Part shown: one piece after another, positions 1 through 8,620 of the stretch
Layout of the letters: every line of letters starts with the position of its first letter
How positions within the stretch are numbered: position 1 is the first letter of the stretch
DNA from: Caulobacter sp. AP07
GTDB taxonomy: Bacteria > Pseudomonadota > Alphaproteobacteria > Caulobacterales > Caulobacteraceae
DNA: 42,875 nucleotides
NCBI RefSeq assembly: GCF_000281955.1
Contig: NZ_AKKF01000136.1
Span: 1 to 42,875, forward strand
Direction of reading: 5' to 3'
The notes under the pieces: generated by a model
What the model was told of the DNA's origin: nothing
The model's input: only the letters and a program-made list of their open reading frames with translations
Databases searched by the model: none
Position numbers and translations under genes: made by a program

Positions 1-180
1 GGCGGTCGGCCGCCGCGGACCAAGGACACCGACACCCAGGCCCTCGAGTCCGACCTGTCGTCGGTGCTCGGCCTCGACGTCGAGATCGACCATCGCGGCG
101 ACGCCGGCGCCATCACCATCCGCTACGCCAAGCTCGAGCAGTTGGATGACCTCTGCAACCGCTTGACCCGGGGCCTCTGA
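1..180 (+). CDS. parB: Chromosome-partitioning protein ParB, C-terminal fragment
   Basis: Only the last 59 codons are in the window; the gene begins upstream. The visible peptide is the ParB C-terminal dimerisation domain, with the characteristic TQALESDLSSVLGLDVEI stretch followed by ITIRYAKLEQLDDLCNRL, very like Caulobacter ParB. ParB binds parS sites near the origin, spreads as a CTP-dependent clamp and works with ParA to segregate the origin. Its presence places the window close to the chromosomal origin. The reading frame is open from the first base to a TGA. It converges on holA across about 295 bases. The identity is recognised from memory of the Caulobacter sequence. Confidence 0.9.
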   Translation, partial: GGRPPRTKDTDTQALESDLSSVLGLDVEIDHRGDAGAITIRYAKLEQLDDLCNRLTRGL

Positions 181-475
181 GGCTCCGGAAAAGGGTCGTC
201 TGTCGCGCACGGAACAAGGCTTGTCCGCACATCGGGACGCACGATCGGCGAGAAACGACGCGGGGAGGTCCCGTTTTTACGATCAAGCCTTTGAATTATA
301 AGGTGAAGTATCGCTTTTCACCGAGGGTTTGGTCAGGGGGTTCCCGGATCATAATCCACAGGAAATCGCGATCTTTCGCGTTCTGGGTTTGACGGCCGGG
401 CCGACTCAGCGATCCCGCGATCGTCCAGACGCCTGGGGCAGGGGAGTGATCGCCGTCCGGGTCAGGCGGCGCCGT
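181..475. other. Intergenic region between convergent parB and holA
   Basis: This 295-base stretch separates the ends of parB and holA. It holds a weak hairpin followed by five T residues (261-278) and a single DnaA-box-like 9-mer, TAATCCACA, at 352-360 with one mismatch to TTATCCACA. I found no parS-like palindrome and no convincing gene; the open frames that cross it look like antisense shadows of holA. Confidence 0.5.
261..278 (+). terminator. Possible weak intrinsic terminator after parB
   Basis: CGGG (261-264) can pair with CCCG (270-273) across a five-base loop, and five T residues follow at 274-278. It lies about 80 bases after the parB stop. The stem is only 4-5 bp, so this is a tentative call. 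Confidence 0.3.
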
Positions 476-1528
476 TCACAGTCCCAGCCGTCGCGCCTTG
501 CCGGCGATCTGCAGGGCCAACCGCTCGGAGATCAGCTGGTCTGGTGAGCCGGAAGTCTTGCAGGCCTTGTCGGCGGCCAGCACCTCGGCCTGCACCAGCA
601 GCAGCTGGTCCAGGGTCCAGGCGCGGGCCTGGCGCAGGAACTCGCGCTCGCTCTTCCAGAACACGCCGGAAGCCTTGGCGGCGGCCGCCAGGTCGACGCC
701 GTTCTTGTGCAGGGTCAGGGTGCGGCGCAGGCGGCCCAGGTGATAGCCCATGGCTCGCACGGCGGCCGGTCCGCCTTCGCCCTCGGCCGCGGCGCGCCTA
801 AGACCGGCCTGGGCGGGGCCCAGGCGGCCGCCGAACGCATCGACGGCGGCGTCACCCAGCGAAGCCTCGGGCTCGACGCCCAGGAAGTCGGTCAGGTCGG
901 CTGGGGTGGCGCCGGCGCCGCTGCCAGGGCCCAGGAACAGGGCCAGGCGCTCGATCTCGGCGCGGGCCACGCCGCGCTCCTTGGGCAGGCGCGAGACGAA
1001 CAGGTCCAGCGCTTCGCCGTTCAGGCTGACCTTGTCCTTGGCCAGGGTCTCGCGGGTCAGCCGGGCCAGGTCGCCGGCCTCGTCCTCGTAGCAGGGGATC
1101 ACGGCGGCGCCGGCGGCCTTCTCGCCGGCCTTGCGCAGGGCCGAGTTGCGATCCAGGGCCCCGGCCTCGACCAGGAACAGCGCCTCGGGGTTCAACTGGC
1201 CCTCGACATGGCGGACCAGGGCCTCGGCGGCCTGCTTGTCGGGCCCGGCCTTCTCGCCGGTCAGGCGCAGGCGCACCAGCCGCCGTCCGCCCATCATCGA
1301 CAGGGCCGAGAGTTCGTCCTCCAGCTTGCCGGCCTGGGCGTCGAGGTCGCTCTCGGTCAGCTGGGCGGTGTCGAAGGGATCGTCGGGCCGCTCGAACAGC
1401 CGCTTGGCCAGCTGGTCGGCGCGATCACGCACCACCCCGCGATCGCGGCCGTAGATGACCACGGCGCGGATCTCCGGCGTCGGGTCCTTCAGGAAGCGTT
1501 CGACGTCCTGGCGTTTCGACAGGATCAT
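476..1528 (-). CDS. holA: DNA polymerase III subunit delta
   Basis: A 350-residue protein of the usual HolA length. It begins MILSKRQDVERFL and continues with the N-terminal RAVVIYGRDRGVVRDRADQL segment typical of alphaproteobacterial delta subunits. The middle carries the LPKERGVARAEIERLALF region of the AAA+-like fold, and the C-terminal helical collar domain includes YHLGRLRR. Delta is the wrench of the clamp loader: it opens the DnaN sliding clamp so that it can be loaded at primer termini. It is the last gene of a minus-strand run leuS-lptE-holA, 69 bases after lptE. The lptE-holA pairing is common in bacteria. Nothing is unusual. Confidence 0.92.
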   Translation of the reverse strand: MILSKRQDVERFLKDPTPEIRAVVIYGRDRGVVRDRADQLAKRLFERPDDPFDTAQLTESDLDAQAGKLEDELSALSMMGGRRLVRLRLTGEKAGPDKQAAEALVRHVEGQLNPEALFLVEAGALDRNSALRKAGEKAAGAAVIPCYEDEAGDLARLTRETLAKDKVSLNGEALDLFVSRLPKERGVARAEIERLALFLGPGSGAGATPADLTDFLGVEPEASLGDAAVDAFGGRLGPAQAGLRRAAAEGEGGPAAVRAMGYHLGRLRRTLTLHKNGVDLAAAAKASGVFWKSEREFLRQARAWTLDQLLLVQAEVLAADKACKTSGSPDQLISERLALQIAGKARRLGL

Positions 1529-1597
1529 GGCCAGCGTACTCGAGCGAAATGGATGTCGGTTCGCGTGAAGAGAACGCGCGAGAACAAGGTCGGGTCT

Positions 1598-2107
1598 CTA
1601 GGCGGCCTTGCCCGCGAGCCAGGCGGCGAGGTCCAGCTGGATCTTGCGGGCGACCTCGGCCGCTGCGCGCTCCTGGCTGTCCTGCTGGGCCGCGATGGAG
1701 GCGTAGGGTTGGTCGGCGGAGTCGTAGGTGACCGCGGCGGCGGCGGAACCGGCCCGCACCTGCTGGCCGGTCTTGGCGTCGAGAAGACGCCAGTCGGCGG
1801 TGAGGTTCAGCTCGTAGCGGTTGGCGACATTGTCGACGCGGACGCCCCGGGCGTAGCGCTGTTCCTTGACGGTGTAGACCAGCCGATGGGACGGCAGGAC
1901 ATTGACGTCGCGCGCCAGGGCGTCCTCCAGCTTCTCGCGCAGCAGATAGCCGGCCCGGCCCTCGGGGGCGACCACCTCGATGGCGCCGAGGCCCTTGGTG
2001 ACCGACTGGGGGCCGTAGAGGGGGGTGAAGCCGCAGGCCGAGAGCAGCAGGGCGAAGCCGGCGATCAGGGCCGTGGGAAGCAGTCTGGGGAGCATTGCGC
2101 GCTTCAT
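1598..2107 (-). CDS. lptE: LPS-assembly lipoprotein LptE
   Basis: A 169-residue lipoprotein. The N-terminus has a basic start, a hydrophobic core and the lipobox LLSAC, with lipidated Cys25, followed directly by GFTPLYGP, a hallmark of alphaproteobacterial LptE (the CGF.P motif). LptE plugs the LptD barrel in the outer membrane and helps deliver lipopolysaccharide to the cell surface. The gene starts 3 bases after the leuS stop, so the two are almost certainly co-transcribed, and holA follows. The middle of the protein (YTVKEQRYARGVRVDNVANRY is split here by its glycine turn) has the alternating pattern expected of the two-layer fold. The assignment rests on the lipobox motif, the size and the leuS-lptE-holA order. 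Confidence 0.9.
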   Translation of the reverse strand: MKRAMLPRLLPTALIAGFALLLSACGFTPLYGPQSVTKGLGAIEVVAPEGRAGYLLREKLEDALARDVNVLPSHRLVYTVKEQRYARGVRVDNVANRYELNLTADWRLLDAKTGQQVRAGSAAAAVTYDSADQPYASIAAQQDSQERAAAEVARKIQLDLAAWLAGKAA

Positions 2108-2110
2108 GGA

Positions 2111-4711
2111 TCAGCCGGCCACGATGTTGACGATACGGTCTTTCACCACGATCACCTTGCGAACGGTCAGGCCCTCAAGGTGGGCCAGGACGGCGTGATC
2201 CGCCAGAGCGATTTTCTCGACCTCGGCCTCGGCCGTGCCGGCCTTGACCTTGATCTCGCCGCGACGCTTGCCGTTGATCTGGATCGGCAGCACGCGCTCG
2301 TCGTCGGCCGCCAGCACCGGGTCGGGCTTGGGCCAGGGCGCGTCGACGACCATGCCGCTCTTGCCCAGGCTGGCCCAGGCTTCCTCGGCCAGGTGGGGGG
2401 TGAAGGGCGAGATCAGGCGGGCCAGGATCTCCAGCGCCTCGGCGCGAGCGGCCAGGACGCCCTGGGAGGCGGCGCTTCCGTCAGCGAGGGTGGCCGGCGC
2501 GGCCTTCAGCATGTTGAGGAACTCGTACAGGCGCGCCACGCCGCTGTTGAAGCGGAAGCCTTCGATGGAGTCCGTCACGAAGCCGATCAGCCGGTGGGCG
2601 CCCTTGCGCAGGGCCAGGGCCGCGGCGTCCGCCTCGTCGTGGGCGAAGTCGCCGGCCGGTTGGCCGTCGAACTCGTTCCACACCCGGTGGGTGAAGCGCC
2701 AGGAGCCTTCGACGCCGCTGTTGGTCCATTGCACGTCGCGCTCGGGCGGGCTGTCGCTCATCACGAACAGGCGCGCGGCGTCGACGCCGTAGGCGTCGAA
2801 GATGTCCTCGGGGGCGACGACGTTCTTCTTGGACTTCGACATCTTTTCGATGTCGCCGATGGTGATCGGCTCGCCGGTCGCGGCGTGGGTCGCGGAGCGC
2901 TCGTTGCCCTCGACAGTGATGCGGATGTCGGATGGTTCGACCCACTCGCCGGCCGCGTTCTTGTAGGCCTCGTGAGTGACCATGCCCTGGGTGAACAGGC
3001 CGGCGAACGGCTCCTCGACCGACAGCAGGCCCTCGTCCTTCAGGGCGCGGGTGACGAAGCGGGCGTAGAGCAGGTGCAGCACCGCATGCTCGACGCCGCC
3101 GATATACTGGTCGACCGCCATCCAGTGGTCGGCGGCGTCCTTGCTGATCGGCTCGGCGGCGGTCGGGTCGGTGAAGCGGGCGAAGTACCACGAGCTGTCG
3201 ACGAAGGTGTCCAGCGTGTCGGTCTCGCGTTCGGCCTTGCCGCCGCAGGCGGGGCAGGTGGTGTGGCGCCAGGTCGGGTGGCGCAGCAGCGGGTTGCCCG
3301 GCTTGTCGAAGCTGACGTCGTCGGGCAGCACCACCGGCAGCTGGTTCTCGGGCACGCCGACGGGGCCGCAGGCCTCGCAGTGGATGACCGGGATCGGGCA
3401 GCCCCAGTAGCGCTGGCGCGACACGCCCCAGTCGCGCAGGCGATAGACCGTGGCGCCCTGGCCCTGGCCCTGGGCCTCGATGCGGTTCACGGCCTCGGTC
3501 TTGGCGGCCTCGATGTCCAGGCCGTCCAGGAACTCGGAATTGAAGATCGCGCCGGGGCCGACATAGGCCTCCTTGCCGACCTCGAACGTCGCGGCGACCT
3601 CGCCGGGCGGCAGCACCACCGGCAGGACGGGCAGGGCGTATTTGCGGGCGAAGTCCAGGTCGCGCTGGTCGTGGGCCGGGCAGGCGAAGATCGCGCCCGT
3701 GCCGTAGTCCATCAGGATGAAGTTGGCGATCCAGACGGGCAGGGTGATCGACGGGTCCAGCGGGTGGACGACCCGCAGGCCGGTGTCGCGGCCCAGCTTC
3801 TCGGCCCCTTCGATATCGGCCTCCGAGGTGCCGCCCTTGCGGCACTCGGCGATGAAGGCGGCCATGCTCGGATCAGCCGCTCCCAATTGCTCGGCCAGCG
3901 GATGCTCGGGCGCGATGCCGACGAAGCTGGCGCCGAACAGGGTGTCGGGGCGGGTGGTGTAGACCTCCAGGCCGGCGTCATGGCCCGCCGGCGCCTTGCC
4001 GTCGAACTTGAACGTGAACCGCAGCCCCTTGGACCGGCCGATCCAGTTCTCCTGCATGATCCGGACCTTCTCGGGCCAGCGGTCCAGGGTCTTCAGGCCG
4101 TCGATCAGGGCGTCGGCATAGTCGGTGATGCGCAGGAACCACTGGGTCAGCTTGCGCTTCTCCACGGTCGCGCCCGAGCGCCAGCCCTTGCCGTCGATGA
4201 CCTGCTCGTTGGCCAGGACGGTCATGTCGACCGGGTCCCAGTTGACCGAGGCTTCCTTGCGATAGACCAGGCCGCGCTTCAGCAGGCGCAGGAACCAGGC
4301 CTGCTGCTGGCCGTAATATTCCGGGTCGCAGGTGGCGAACTCGCGCGACCAGTCAACCGACAGGCCCAGGGCCTTCAGCTGTTCGCGCATGGCGGCGATG
4401 TTGTCGTAGGTCCAGCCCTTGGGGTGGACGCCGCGCTCCATGGCGGCGTTCTCGGCCGGCATGCCGAAGGCGTCCCAGCCCATCGGGTGCAGGACGTTGA
4501 AGCCCTGGGCGCGCTTGTAGCGGGCCACGACGTCGCCCATGGCGTAGTTGCGCACATGGCCCATGTGGATGCGCCCCGACGGATAGGGGAACATCTCAAG
4601 CACGTAGTACTTCGGACGGCCGTCGGGGGTGATCGGCGTCAGGAAGGTGTTGGCGGTCGCCCAGGCGGCGCGCCACTTCGGCTCGGTGTCTTTGGGATTG
4701 TAGCGGGCCAT
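2111..4711 (-). CDS. leuS: Leucine--tRNA ligase
   Basis: An 866-residue class I aminoacyl-tRNA synthetase. The HIGH signature appears as HMGH at residues 49-52 and the KMSKS loop at residues 623-627 (KMSKSKKN). Between them lies the CP1 editing domain, with the [12 protein letters not shown] segment, and cysteine pairs (CEAC, CPAC) of a zinc-ribbon type. The C-terminal anticodon-binding domain includes AEEAWASLG and the end has the leucine-specific [11 protein letters not shown] motif. It attaches leucine to tRNA-Leu and hydrolyses mischarged product. It heads the run leuS-lptE-holA. A stable hairpin lies 98-130 bases upstream of its start, between it and the DUF3576 gene. Confidence 0.97.
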   Translation of the reverse strand: MARYNPKDTEPKWRAAWATANTFLTPITPDGRPKYYVLEMFPYPSGRIHMGHVRNYAMGDVVARYKRAQGFNVLHPMGWDAFGMPAENAAMERGVHPKGWTYDNIAAMREQLKALGLSVDWSREFATCDPEYYGQQQAWFLRLLKRGLVYRKEASVNWDPVDMTVLANEQVIDGKGWRSGATVEKRKLTQWFLRITDYADALIDGLKTLDRWPEKVRIMQENWIGRSKGLRFTFKFDGKAPAGHDAGLEVYTTRPDTLFGASFVGIAPEHPLAEQLGAADPSMAAFIAECRKGGTSEADIEGAEKLGRDTGLRVVHPLDPSITLPVWIANFILMDYGTGAIFACPAHDQRDLDFARKYALPVLPVVLPPGEVAATFEVGKEAYVGPGAIFNSEFLDGLDIEAAKTEAVNRIEAQGQGQGATVYRLRDWGVSRQRYWGCPIPVIHCEACGPVGVPENQLPVVLPDDVSFDKPGNPLLRHPTWRHTTCPACGGKAERETDTLDTFVDSSWYFARFTDPTAAEPISKDAADHWMAVDQYIGGVEHAVLHLLYARFVTRALKDEGLLSVEEPFAGLFTQGMVTHEAYKNAAGEWVEPSDIRITVEGNERSATHAATGEPITIGDIEKMSKSKKNVVAPEDIFDAYGVDAARLFVMSDSPPERDVQWTNSGVEGSWRFTHRVWNEFDGQPAGDFAHDEADAAALALRKGAHRLIGFVTDSIEGFRFNSGVARLYEFLNMLKAAPATLADGSAASQGVLAARAEALEILARLISPFTPHLAEEAWASLGKSGMVVDAPWPKPDPVLAADDERVLPIQINGKRRGEIKVKAGTAEAEVEKIALADHAVLAHLEGLTVRKVIVVKDRIVNIVAG

Positions 4712-4808
4712 GAAACCAGACTGTTCGTGCGGGACTACGCCTTGGGGGCGCGTTCCGCGGAAGTCTTAAGCGGTTTCGCGGCCTCGACGTGCTTCTAAAA
4801 GTGCGAAC

Positions 4809-4841
4809 GGGAGCCTTTTGTCGCCAGGACAAAGGGCTCCC
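4809..4841 (-). terminator. Hairpin between the DUF3576 gene and leuS
   Basis: A 14-bp stem (4809-4822 with 4828-4841) with one G-T wobble and a five-base loop. It lies 21 bases after the stop of the minus-strand DUF3576 gene and about 98 bases before the leuS start. Read on the minus strand, a short T run (CTTTTAG) follows about eight bases after the stem, so it is a moderate intrinsic terminator. It could also act as a leader structure for leuS. Confidence 0.5.
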
Positions 4842-4862
4842 GCGAAGAACTCGGCCGGAAGC

Positions 4863-5375
4863 CTAGTTCTTGATGTTGGAAAGTCGCAGCTGACGGGCGC
4901 GGGTCAGGATGGCGTTCTCGATATCGGTCGCCGTCTGATCGGTGGCGGCCGTGTCGGTCCAGCCGCCAGCGGCGTCCTTGACCTGCTTGAAGATCGTGAC
5001 GTTCAGGCCGTCGGCCCGCAGGCGGGTGTCGAGGATGTAGACCGTCGCCTTGAAGCGCTCGTCCGGCTTCTCGGGATTGGTGTACCAGTCGGTGACGATC
5101 ACGCCGCCGTAGGGGTCGGCCGAGGCCAGCGGCATGAAGGCCAGGGTGTCGAGGCTGGCGCGCCACAGGAAGCCGTTGACGCCGATCGAGCCGCTGGACG
5201 GCGCGGCCTGCTTGCCGCCGCGGCCGAACTTGAACGGGTTGAAACCCGGCTCGTCGCTTTGGGTGCTGAAGGTTTTGGGGGGGCTGCTGCTGCAAGCAGA
5301 CACACCAACCAGGACCGACAGCGTCAGAACGCCAGCGGCGACGCCGCGCAACACCGACCCACGCTCAAACGCCAT
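4863..5375 (-). CDS. DUF3576 domain lipoprotein
   Basis: The chosen start (MAFERGSVLRG) gives 170 residues with a lipoprotein signal: a hydrophobic core and the lipobox VGVSAC, lipidated at Cys28. A GAGG ribosome-binding site sits about eight bases upstream. An in-frame extension to 5540 is rejected because it would bury the signal peptide. The body, with GVNGFLWRASLDTLAFMPL, DPYGGVIVTDWY and the C-terminal ILTRARQLRLS, matches the DUF3576 family of conserved alphaproteobacterial lipoproteins. No biochemical function is known to me; the protein should sit in the periplasm anchored to a membrane. It diverges from ntrZ across 275 bases. Confidence 0.85.
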   Translation of the reverse strand: MAFERGSVLRGVAAGVLTLSVLVGVSACSSSPPKTFSTQSDEPGFNPFKFGRGGKQAAPSSGSIGVNGFLWRASLDTLAFMPLASADPYGGVIVTDWYTNPEKPDERFKATVYILDTRLRADGLNVTIFKQVKDAAGGWTDTAATDQTATDIENAILTRARQLRLSNIKN

Positions 5376-5594
5376 AGTACCTCGCTCCAAATGTATCGCC
5401 GGCGCGTCGCGCGAGCTGGCGCGCCCCCGCAGCCGGAAGCGGTCTATAGCATGGTCGCGCTGCGTCAAAACAGGAATCGCGTGGCAGGACCGCCACAGGC
5501 GCCGCTTGAATCGCTCCCTGCGACGCTTAGCCCGACCCAAGTGCGGTTGACCGCGCTGTACTCAGGCCTTTAATCGATTTTCAGGGAGCCCGCT

Positions 5595-5622
5595 CCTATA
5601 TGTAGGTTGGCCTACTATTAGG
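5595..5622. promoter_or_regulatory. Paired CCTA-N4-TAGG palindromes upstream of ntrZ
   Basis: Two copies of CCTA-N4-TAGG occur as direct repeats at 5595-5606 and 5611-5622, 16 bases apart from start to start. Their inner halves form a third palindrome, GTAGG-TTGG-CCTAC (5602-5615). The pair ends 28 bases before the ntrZ ATG in the DUF3576/ntrZ divergent region, a good position for a repressor or activator dimer pair. The binding protein is unknown. Confidence 0.5.
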
Positions 5623-5650
5623 TTCGGGTTGGGGATTGGGTTCAGTAGCG

Positions 5651-6067
5651 ATGTTCGCGGCACGGTATTTCATGGCAGGGGCCACGGCGTTGATCCTTTT
5701 GGGATCGACTTCGATGGCCTATGCTCAGAGCAAGACGCGTACGGGCGCCGCCGATTTCACCGTGAAGAACGATTTCAGCAATCCCGCCCAGATGATGCCG
5801 TTCAACCCGCAGCAAGGCCCGAAGAAGTCCCTGCAGTGGGACAACAAGAAGGGCAAGTGGGGCCTCAAGCTCGACCTCGACCAGCCGGCCAACCGCGAAC
5901 TCGAAGGCCGGGACGTCCAGGCCGGGGCCTATTACAGCGTCACCCCGTCGATCCGGGTCGGCGGCGCCGTGGCGCTGGGCGACAACAACCCCGCCCTGGC
6001 CGCCCGCAAGAACGAGATCCAGGAGCCCGCGCCACGGGTGAAGCTGGAAACCGCGTTCAAGTTCTAG
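5651..6067 (+). CDS. ntrZ: NtrZ-family periplasmic regulator of the NtrY kinase
   Basis: A 138-residue secreted protein. The ATG at 5651 gives a clean signal peptide (MFAARYFMAG..., cleaved after AYA); a TTG at 5636 is an alternative start. The mature protein has short beta-rich segments, KSLQWDNKKGKWGLKLDLDQP and GAYYSVTPSIRVGGAVALGD (each quoted in part), and ends in KLETAFKF, like a small outer-membrane-associated beta protein. Family and gene position recall Caulobacter NtrZ, reported as a periplasmic protein that controls the kinase/phosphatase balance of NtrY, which acts on NtrX. Its stop overlaps the end of the convergent thiE-like gene by 4 bases. Paired palindromes lie in its promoter region. 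The assignment is from memory of the locus. Confidence 0.78.
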   Translation: MFAARYFMAGATALILLGSTSMAYAQSKTRTGAADFTVKNDFSNPAQMMPFNPQQGPKKSLQWDNKKGKWGLKLDLDQPANRELEGRDVQAGAYYSVTPSIRVGGAVALGDNNPALAARKNEIQEPAPRVKLETAFKF

Positions 6068-6666
6068 GCGTTTAGCGCCTCCACCGCCGCTATTCCGACG
6101 ATTCCGCTGCCCAGCAGCTGCTCGACCGTGTCCGCCCGTACGCCGCCCAGGGCGTAGACCGGCGTTTCGACCGCTCCGACGATCCTCTTCAGGCCATCCA
6201 CGCCCAGCGGCGTTCCCGCCGACGGGCTGGCGCTGGGAAAGACCGGTGAAACCACCAGCGCGTCGGCGCCCGCCGCCTGGCCCGCCCTGGCGGCGGCGGC
6301 GTCATGGGCTGCCACGGTGATCAGCCATTCCGGATGACGGGCGCGGATCGCGGGCAGGTGCGCTGACAGCCGTTGCGGCAGATGCAGGCCGTCGGCCTCG
6401 ACGGCCACCGCCAGGGCCTCGTCCGCCCCGACCAGCAGCAGCAGGCCGCGCCGCCGGGTGATGTCCCGCAATCCGCGGCCCCGGACCTCGGCGTCGAGCG
6501 CGCCGAACGCCCGGAACACCACGGCCGCGCCGGCCGGCAGGCGCTCGGCGACGCGTTCGGGGTCGGGGGTCCGGTCCGGGTCGGTGAAGAACAGCAGGCT
6601 GGGCAGGGGTTTTCCGCGCACCAGCCATGGGCGAAGGCGCGCGGCCGTTCTAGACAGGGCGTCCAT
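6064..6666 (-). CDS. Thiamine phosphate synthase / TenI-like protein
   Basis: About 200 residues from the ATG at 6666 (MDALSRTAARLRPW). The pattern is a ThiE/TenI TIM barrel: LLFFTDPDRT near the start, ADGLHLP in the middle, then ADALVVSPVFPSASPSAG and the phosphate-binding VYALGGV near the end. ThiE joins hydroxymethylpyrimidine diphosphate to thiazole phosphate to make thiamine phosphate. The SPVFPSxS loop is closer to the TenI-like variants often left uncharacterised in alphaproteobacteria, so the exact reaction is uncertain and no symbol is given. It converges with ntrZ (4-base overlap) and diverges from yggS, with about 40 bases between their starts. Confidence 0.75.
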   Translation of the reverse strand: MDALSRTAARLRPWLVRGKPLPSLLFFTDPDRTPDPERVAERLPAGAAVVFRAFGALDAEVRGRGLRDITRRRGLLLLVGADEALAVAVEADGLHLPQRLSAHLPAIRARHPEWLITVAAHDAAAARAGQAAGADALVVSPVFPSASPSAGTPLGVDGLKRIVGAVETPVYALGGVRADTVEQLLGSGIVGIAAVEALNA

Positions 6667-6706
6667 CTCGTCGATCGCGCCCCCGGCGCCCACGCCTGAA
6701 GAATCC

Positions 6707-7351
6707 ATGTCCGACGTCTACGCCTCCATCCAGTCCCGTATCCGGGCCGCCGCCGTCGCTTCCGGGCGTCCGGCCGACGCCGTCACCCTGGTGGCGGTGT
6801 CCAAGCTGCAGCCCTGGGACCATATCGCCCCCATTCTGGCCGCCGGCCAGCGGGTGTTCGGCGAAAATCGCGTCCAGGAGGCCATGGGCCGCTGGAGCGA
6901 GCGCCGCGCGCAGGTCGAACTGCGACTGATCGGACCGTTGCAGAGCAACAAGGCGCACGAGGCCGTGGGTTTCTTCGACGTCATCGAAAGTCTCGACCGC
7001 GAGAAGCTGGCCCATGTCCTGGCCGGGGAAATCCAGGCCCAGGGCAAGGCGCCGCGGCTGTTCGTGCAGGTCAACACCGGCGAGGAGCCGCAGAAGGCTG
7101 GCGTGGTCCCGGGCCAGGCCGACGCCTTCATCGCCCTTTGCCGGGGCCTGGACCTGCCCGTGGAGGGCCTGATGTGCATTCCGCCGGCCCAGGGTGACCC
7201 CGCGCCGCATTTCCGCCTGCTGGGCCAGATCGCGGCCCGCAACGACCTGGCCAAGCTGTCGATGGGCATGAGCGACGATTTCGAGACCGCCATCGCCTGC
7301 GGCGCCACCTCGGTGCGGGTGGGGTCGGCGCTGTTCGGAAGCCGGACCTAG
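6707..7351 (+). CDS. YggS-family pyridoxal phosphate homeostasis protein
   Basis: A 214-residue single-domain PLP barrel protein. The PLP lysine lies in VAVSKLQP (Lys33). Downstream motifs are FGENRVQEA, LIGPLQSNKA, VNTGEEPQKAGV, LMCIPP and LSMGMSDDFETAI, followed by RVGSALFG, which together define the YggS/PROSC family. These proteins bind PLP without known catalysis and buffer its supply to other enzymes. Many frames run further upstream, but the ATG at 6707 gives the family start (MSDVYASIQSRI). It diverges from the thiE-like gene, and its end overlaps the convergent L,D-transpeptidase gene by 4 bases. Confidence 0.93.
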   Translation: MSDVYASIQSRIRAAAVASGRPADAVTLVAVSKLQPWDHIAPILAAGQRVFGENRVQEAMGRWSERRAQVELRLIGPLQSNKAHEAVGFFDVIESLDREKLAHVLAGEIQAQGKAPRLFVQVNTGEEPQKAGVVPGQADAFIALCRGLDLPVEGLMCIPPAQGDPAPHFRLLGQIAARNDLAKLSMGMSDDFETAIACGATSVRVGSALFGSRT

Positions 7352-7854
7352 GCGACGATCTCGACCGCATCCCCTGGTTTCGCCACCGCCAGCAGGGCCT
7401 CGACGTCGTCTCGCGCCAGGGCCACGCAGCCCTCGGTGCCGGGATAGCCGTCCCGCGCCAGGTGCAGGAAGATCGCCGAGCCCAGGCCGGGGACGGGCGG
7501 GTCGTCATTGTGACCCAGCACCACCACCAGGTCGTAGACGGGGTCGTCGCGCCACAGCCGCTCGGCGCTGGCCGGGTAGGGCAGCTTGACCGGCTGGTTG
7601 TAGGCGGAGTCGCCCGGGGCGTCGCACCAGCCATCGTCGGCCGCGATCGGTTTGGCGGGCAGGTGGGTGGTGGGGCCGTGCGGATAGACGTCGGGCCGGT
7701 AGAGCACGTGGCGGATCGGCCAGAGGCCCAGCGGGCTCCTGTTGTCGCCCTCGCGCTTGTCGGCGGCGGCGATGATCCCGGCCTTGCCCAGCGCGCAGCG
7801 CGCCACGCGCCCATCCCATGCGATCTGGCCTTTGGCGTGGGCGCGAAAGATCAT
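7348..7854 (-). CDS. L,D-transpeptidase (YkuD) domain protein
   Basis: 168 residues from the ATG at 7854 (MIFRAHAKGQIAWDG). The YkuD catalytic block is visible as FLHLARDGYPGTEGCVAL, with His131 and nucleophile Cys143; the usual SHGC has become TEGC. Upstream are GDNRSPLGLW and a VVLGHND strand typical of the small alphaproteobacterial branch. The family cross-links peptidoglycan stems (3-3 bonds) or attaches proteins to them, and works in the periplasm. No signal peptide is visible with this start; an in-frame ATG at 7908 adds 18 residues and still gives none. It diverges from the envelope regulator gene cenR with 64 bases between the starts, which suggests a functional link (inference). Confidence 0.82.
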   Translation of the reverse strand: MIFRAHAKGQIAWDGRVARCALGKAGIIAAADKREGDNRSPLGLWPIRHVLYRPDVYPHGPTTHLPAKPIAADDGWCDAPGDSAYNQPVKLPYPASAERLWRDDPVYDLVVVLGHNDDPPVPGLGSAIFLHLARDGYPGTEGCVALARDDVEALLAVAKPGDAVEIVA

Positions 7855-7918
7855 CGAGGCGGCGTTCTCATCAAAGCGCGCTTGGCGCCGGGGGCCGCAG
7901 CGGTGCATGTTCCGCCCT

Positions 7919-8605
7919 ATGGCGCAACGCAAAACCCTATTGCTGGTCGATGACGACGAGGATCTGCGCGGCGCGCTCGCCGAGCAGCTCGCCCTCCACG
8001 AGGAGTTCGCGGTCGCCGAGGCTCCCACGGCCGGCGAGGGCGTGCGGATGGCCCGGGAAATCAAGCCGGACCTGGTCCTGCTGGACGTCGACCTGCCCGA
8101 CATGGACGGCCGCGAGGCCTGCCGGCTGATGCGCAAGAACGGCGTCACCGCCCCGGTGATCATGCTGACGGCGGCGGCCAGCGACAGCGACACCATCCTG
8201 GGCCTGGAGTCCGGGGCCAACGACTACGTCACCAAGCCTTTCCGCTTCGGGGTGCTGCTGGCCCGCATCCGCGCCCAGCTGCGCAGCTACGAAGCTTCCG
8301 AAGATGCCTTGTTCCGCATCGGTCCGTACGAGTTCCGGCCGTCGGCCAAGCTGCTGATCGACGAAAAGCAGAAGAAGGTCCGGCTGACCGAGAAGGAAAC
8401 CAACATCCTCAAATACCTCTACCGCGCCGGCTCCAAGCCGGTGTCGCGCGAGGAGCTGCTGACCGAGGTCTGGGGCTACAACGCCGGGGTCACCACCCAC
8501 ACGCTCGAGACCCACGTCTACCGCCTGCGCCAGAAGATCGAGCCGGACCCGACGGTGGCGAGGATCCTGATCACCGAGATGGGCGGATATCGGCTCCAGC
8601 CTTGA
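7919..8605 (+). CDS. cenR: OmpR-family response regulator CenR
   Basis: A 228-residue response regulator starting MAQRKTLLLVDDDEDLR. The receiver domain has acidic Asp11/Asp12, phosphoacceptor Asp56 in LLDVDLPDMDG, and Lys106 in YVTKPF. The C-terminal winged helix (about 130-228) contains LTEKETNILKYL, REELLTEVWGY and HTLETHVYRLRQKI, as in OmpR/PhoB proteins. The sequence and its position a few genes after parB match what I recall of Caulobacter CenR, the essential cell-envelope regulator paired with the kinase CenK. An ATG at 7907 would add four residues. It diverges from the L,D-transpeptidase gene and ends at a strong bidirectional terminator. The family is certain; the CenR identity is by recall. 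Confidence 0.85.
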   Translation: MAQRKTLLLVDDDEDLRGALAEQLALHEEFAVAEAPTAGEGVRMAREIKPDLVLLDVDLPDMDGREACRLMRKNGVTAPVIMLTAAASDSDTILGLESGANDYVTKPFRFGVLLARIRAQLRSYEASEDALFRIGPYEFRPSAKLLIDEKQKKVRLTEKETNILKYLYRAGSKPVSREELLTEVWGYNAGVTTHTLETHVYRLRQKIEPDPTVARILITEMGGYRLQP

Positions 8606-8620
8606 TCCCCGTCCAGGCAA

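Noticed and set aside
352..360. DnaA-box-like TAATCCACA after parB
   Set aside because: One mismatch, a single copy and no cluster, so not evidence for an origin.
707..4798. Very long plus-strand open frame of about 1,360 codons
   Set aside because: It is the antisense of holA, lptE and leuS; the minus-strand products carry clear family motifs, and the plus-strand product is low-complexity Gly/Ala/Arg/Gln sequence with no motif, as usual in GC-rich genomes.
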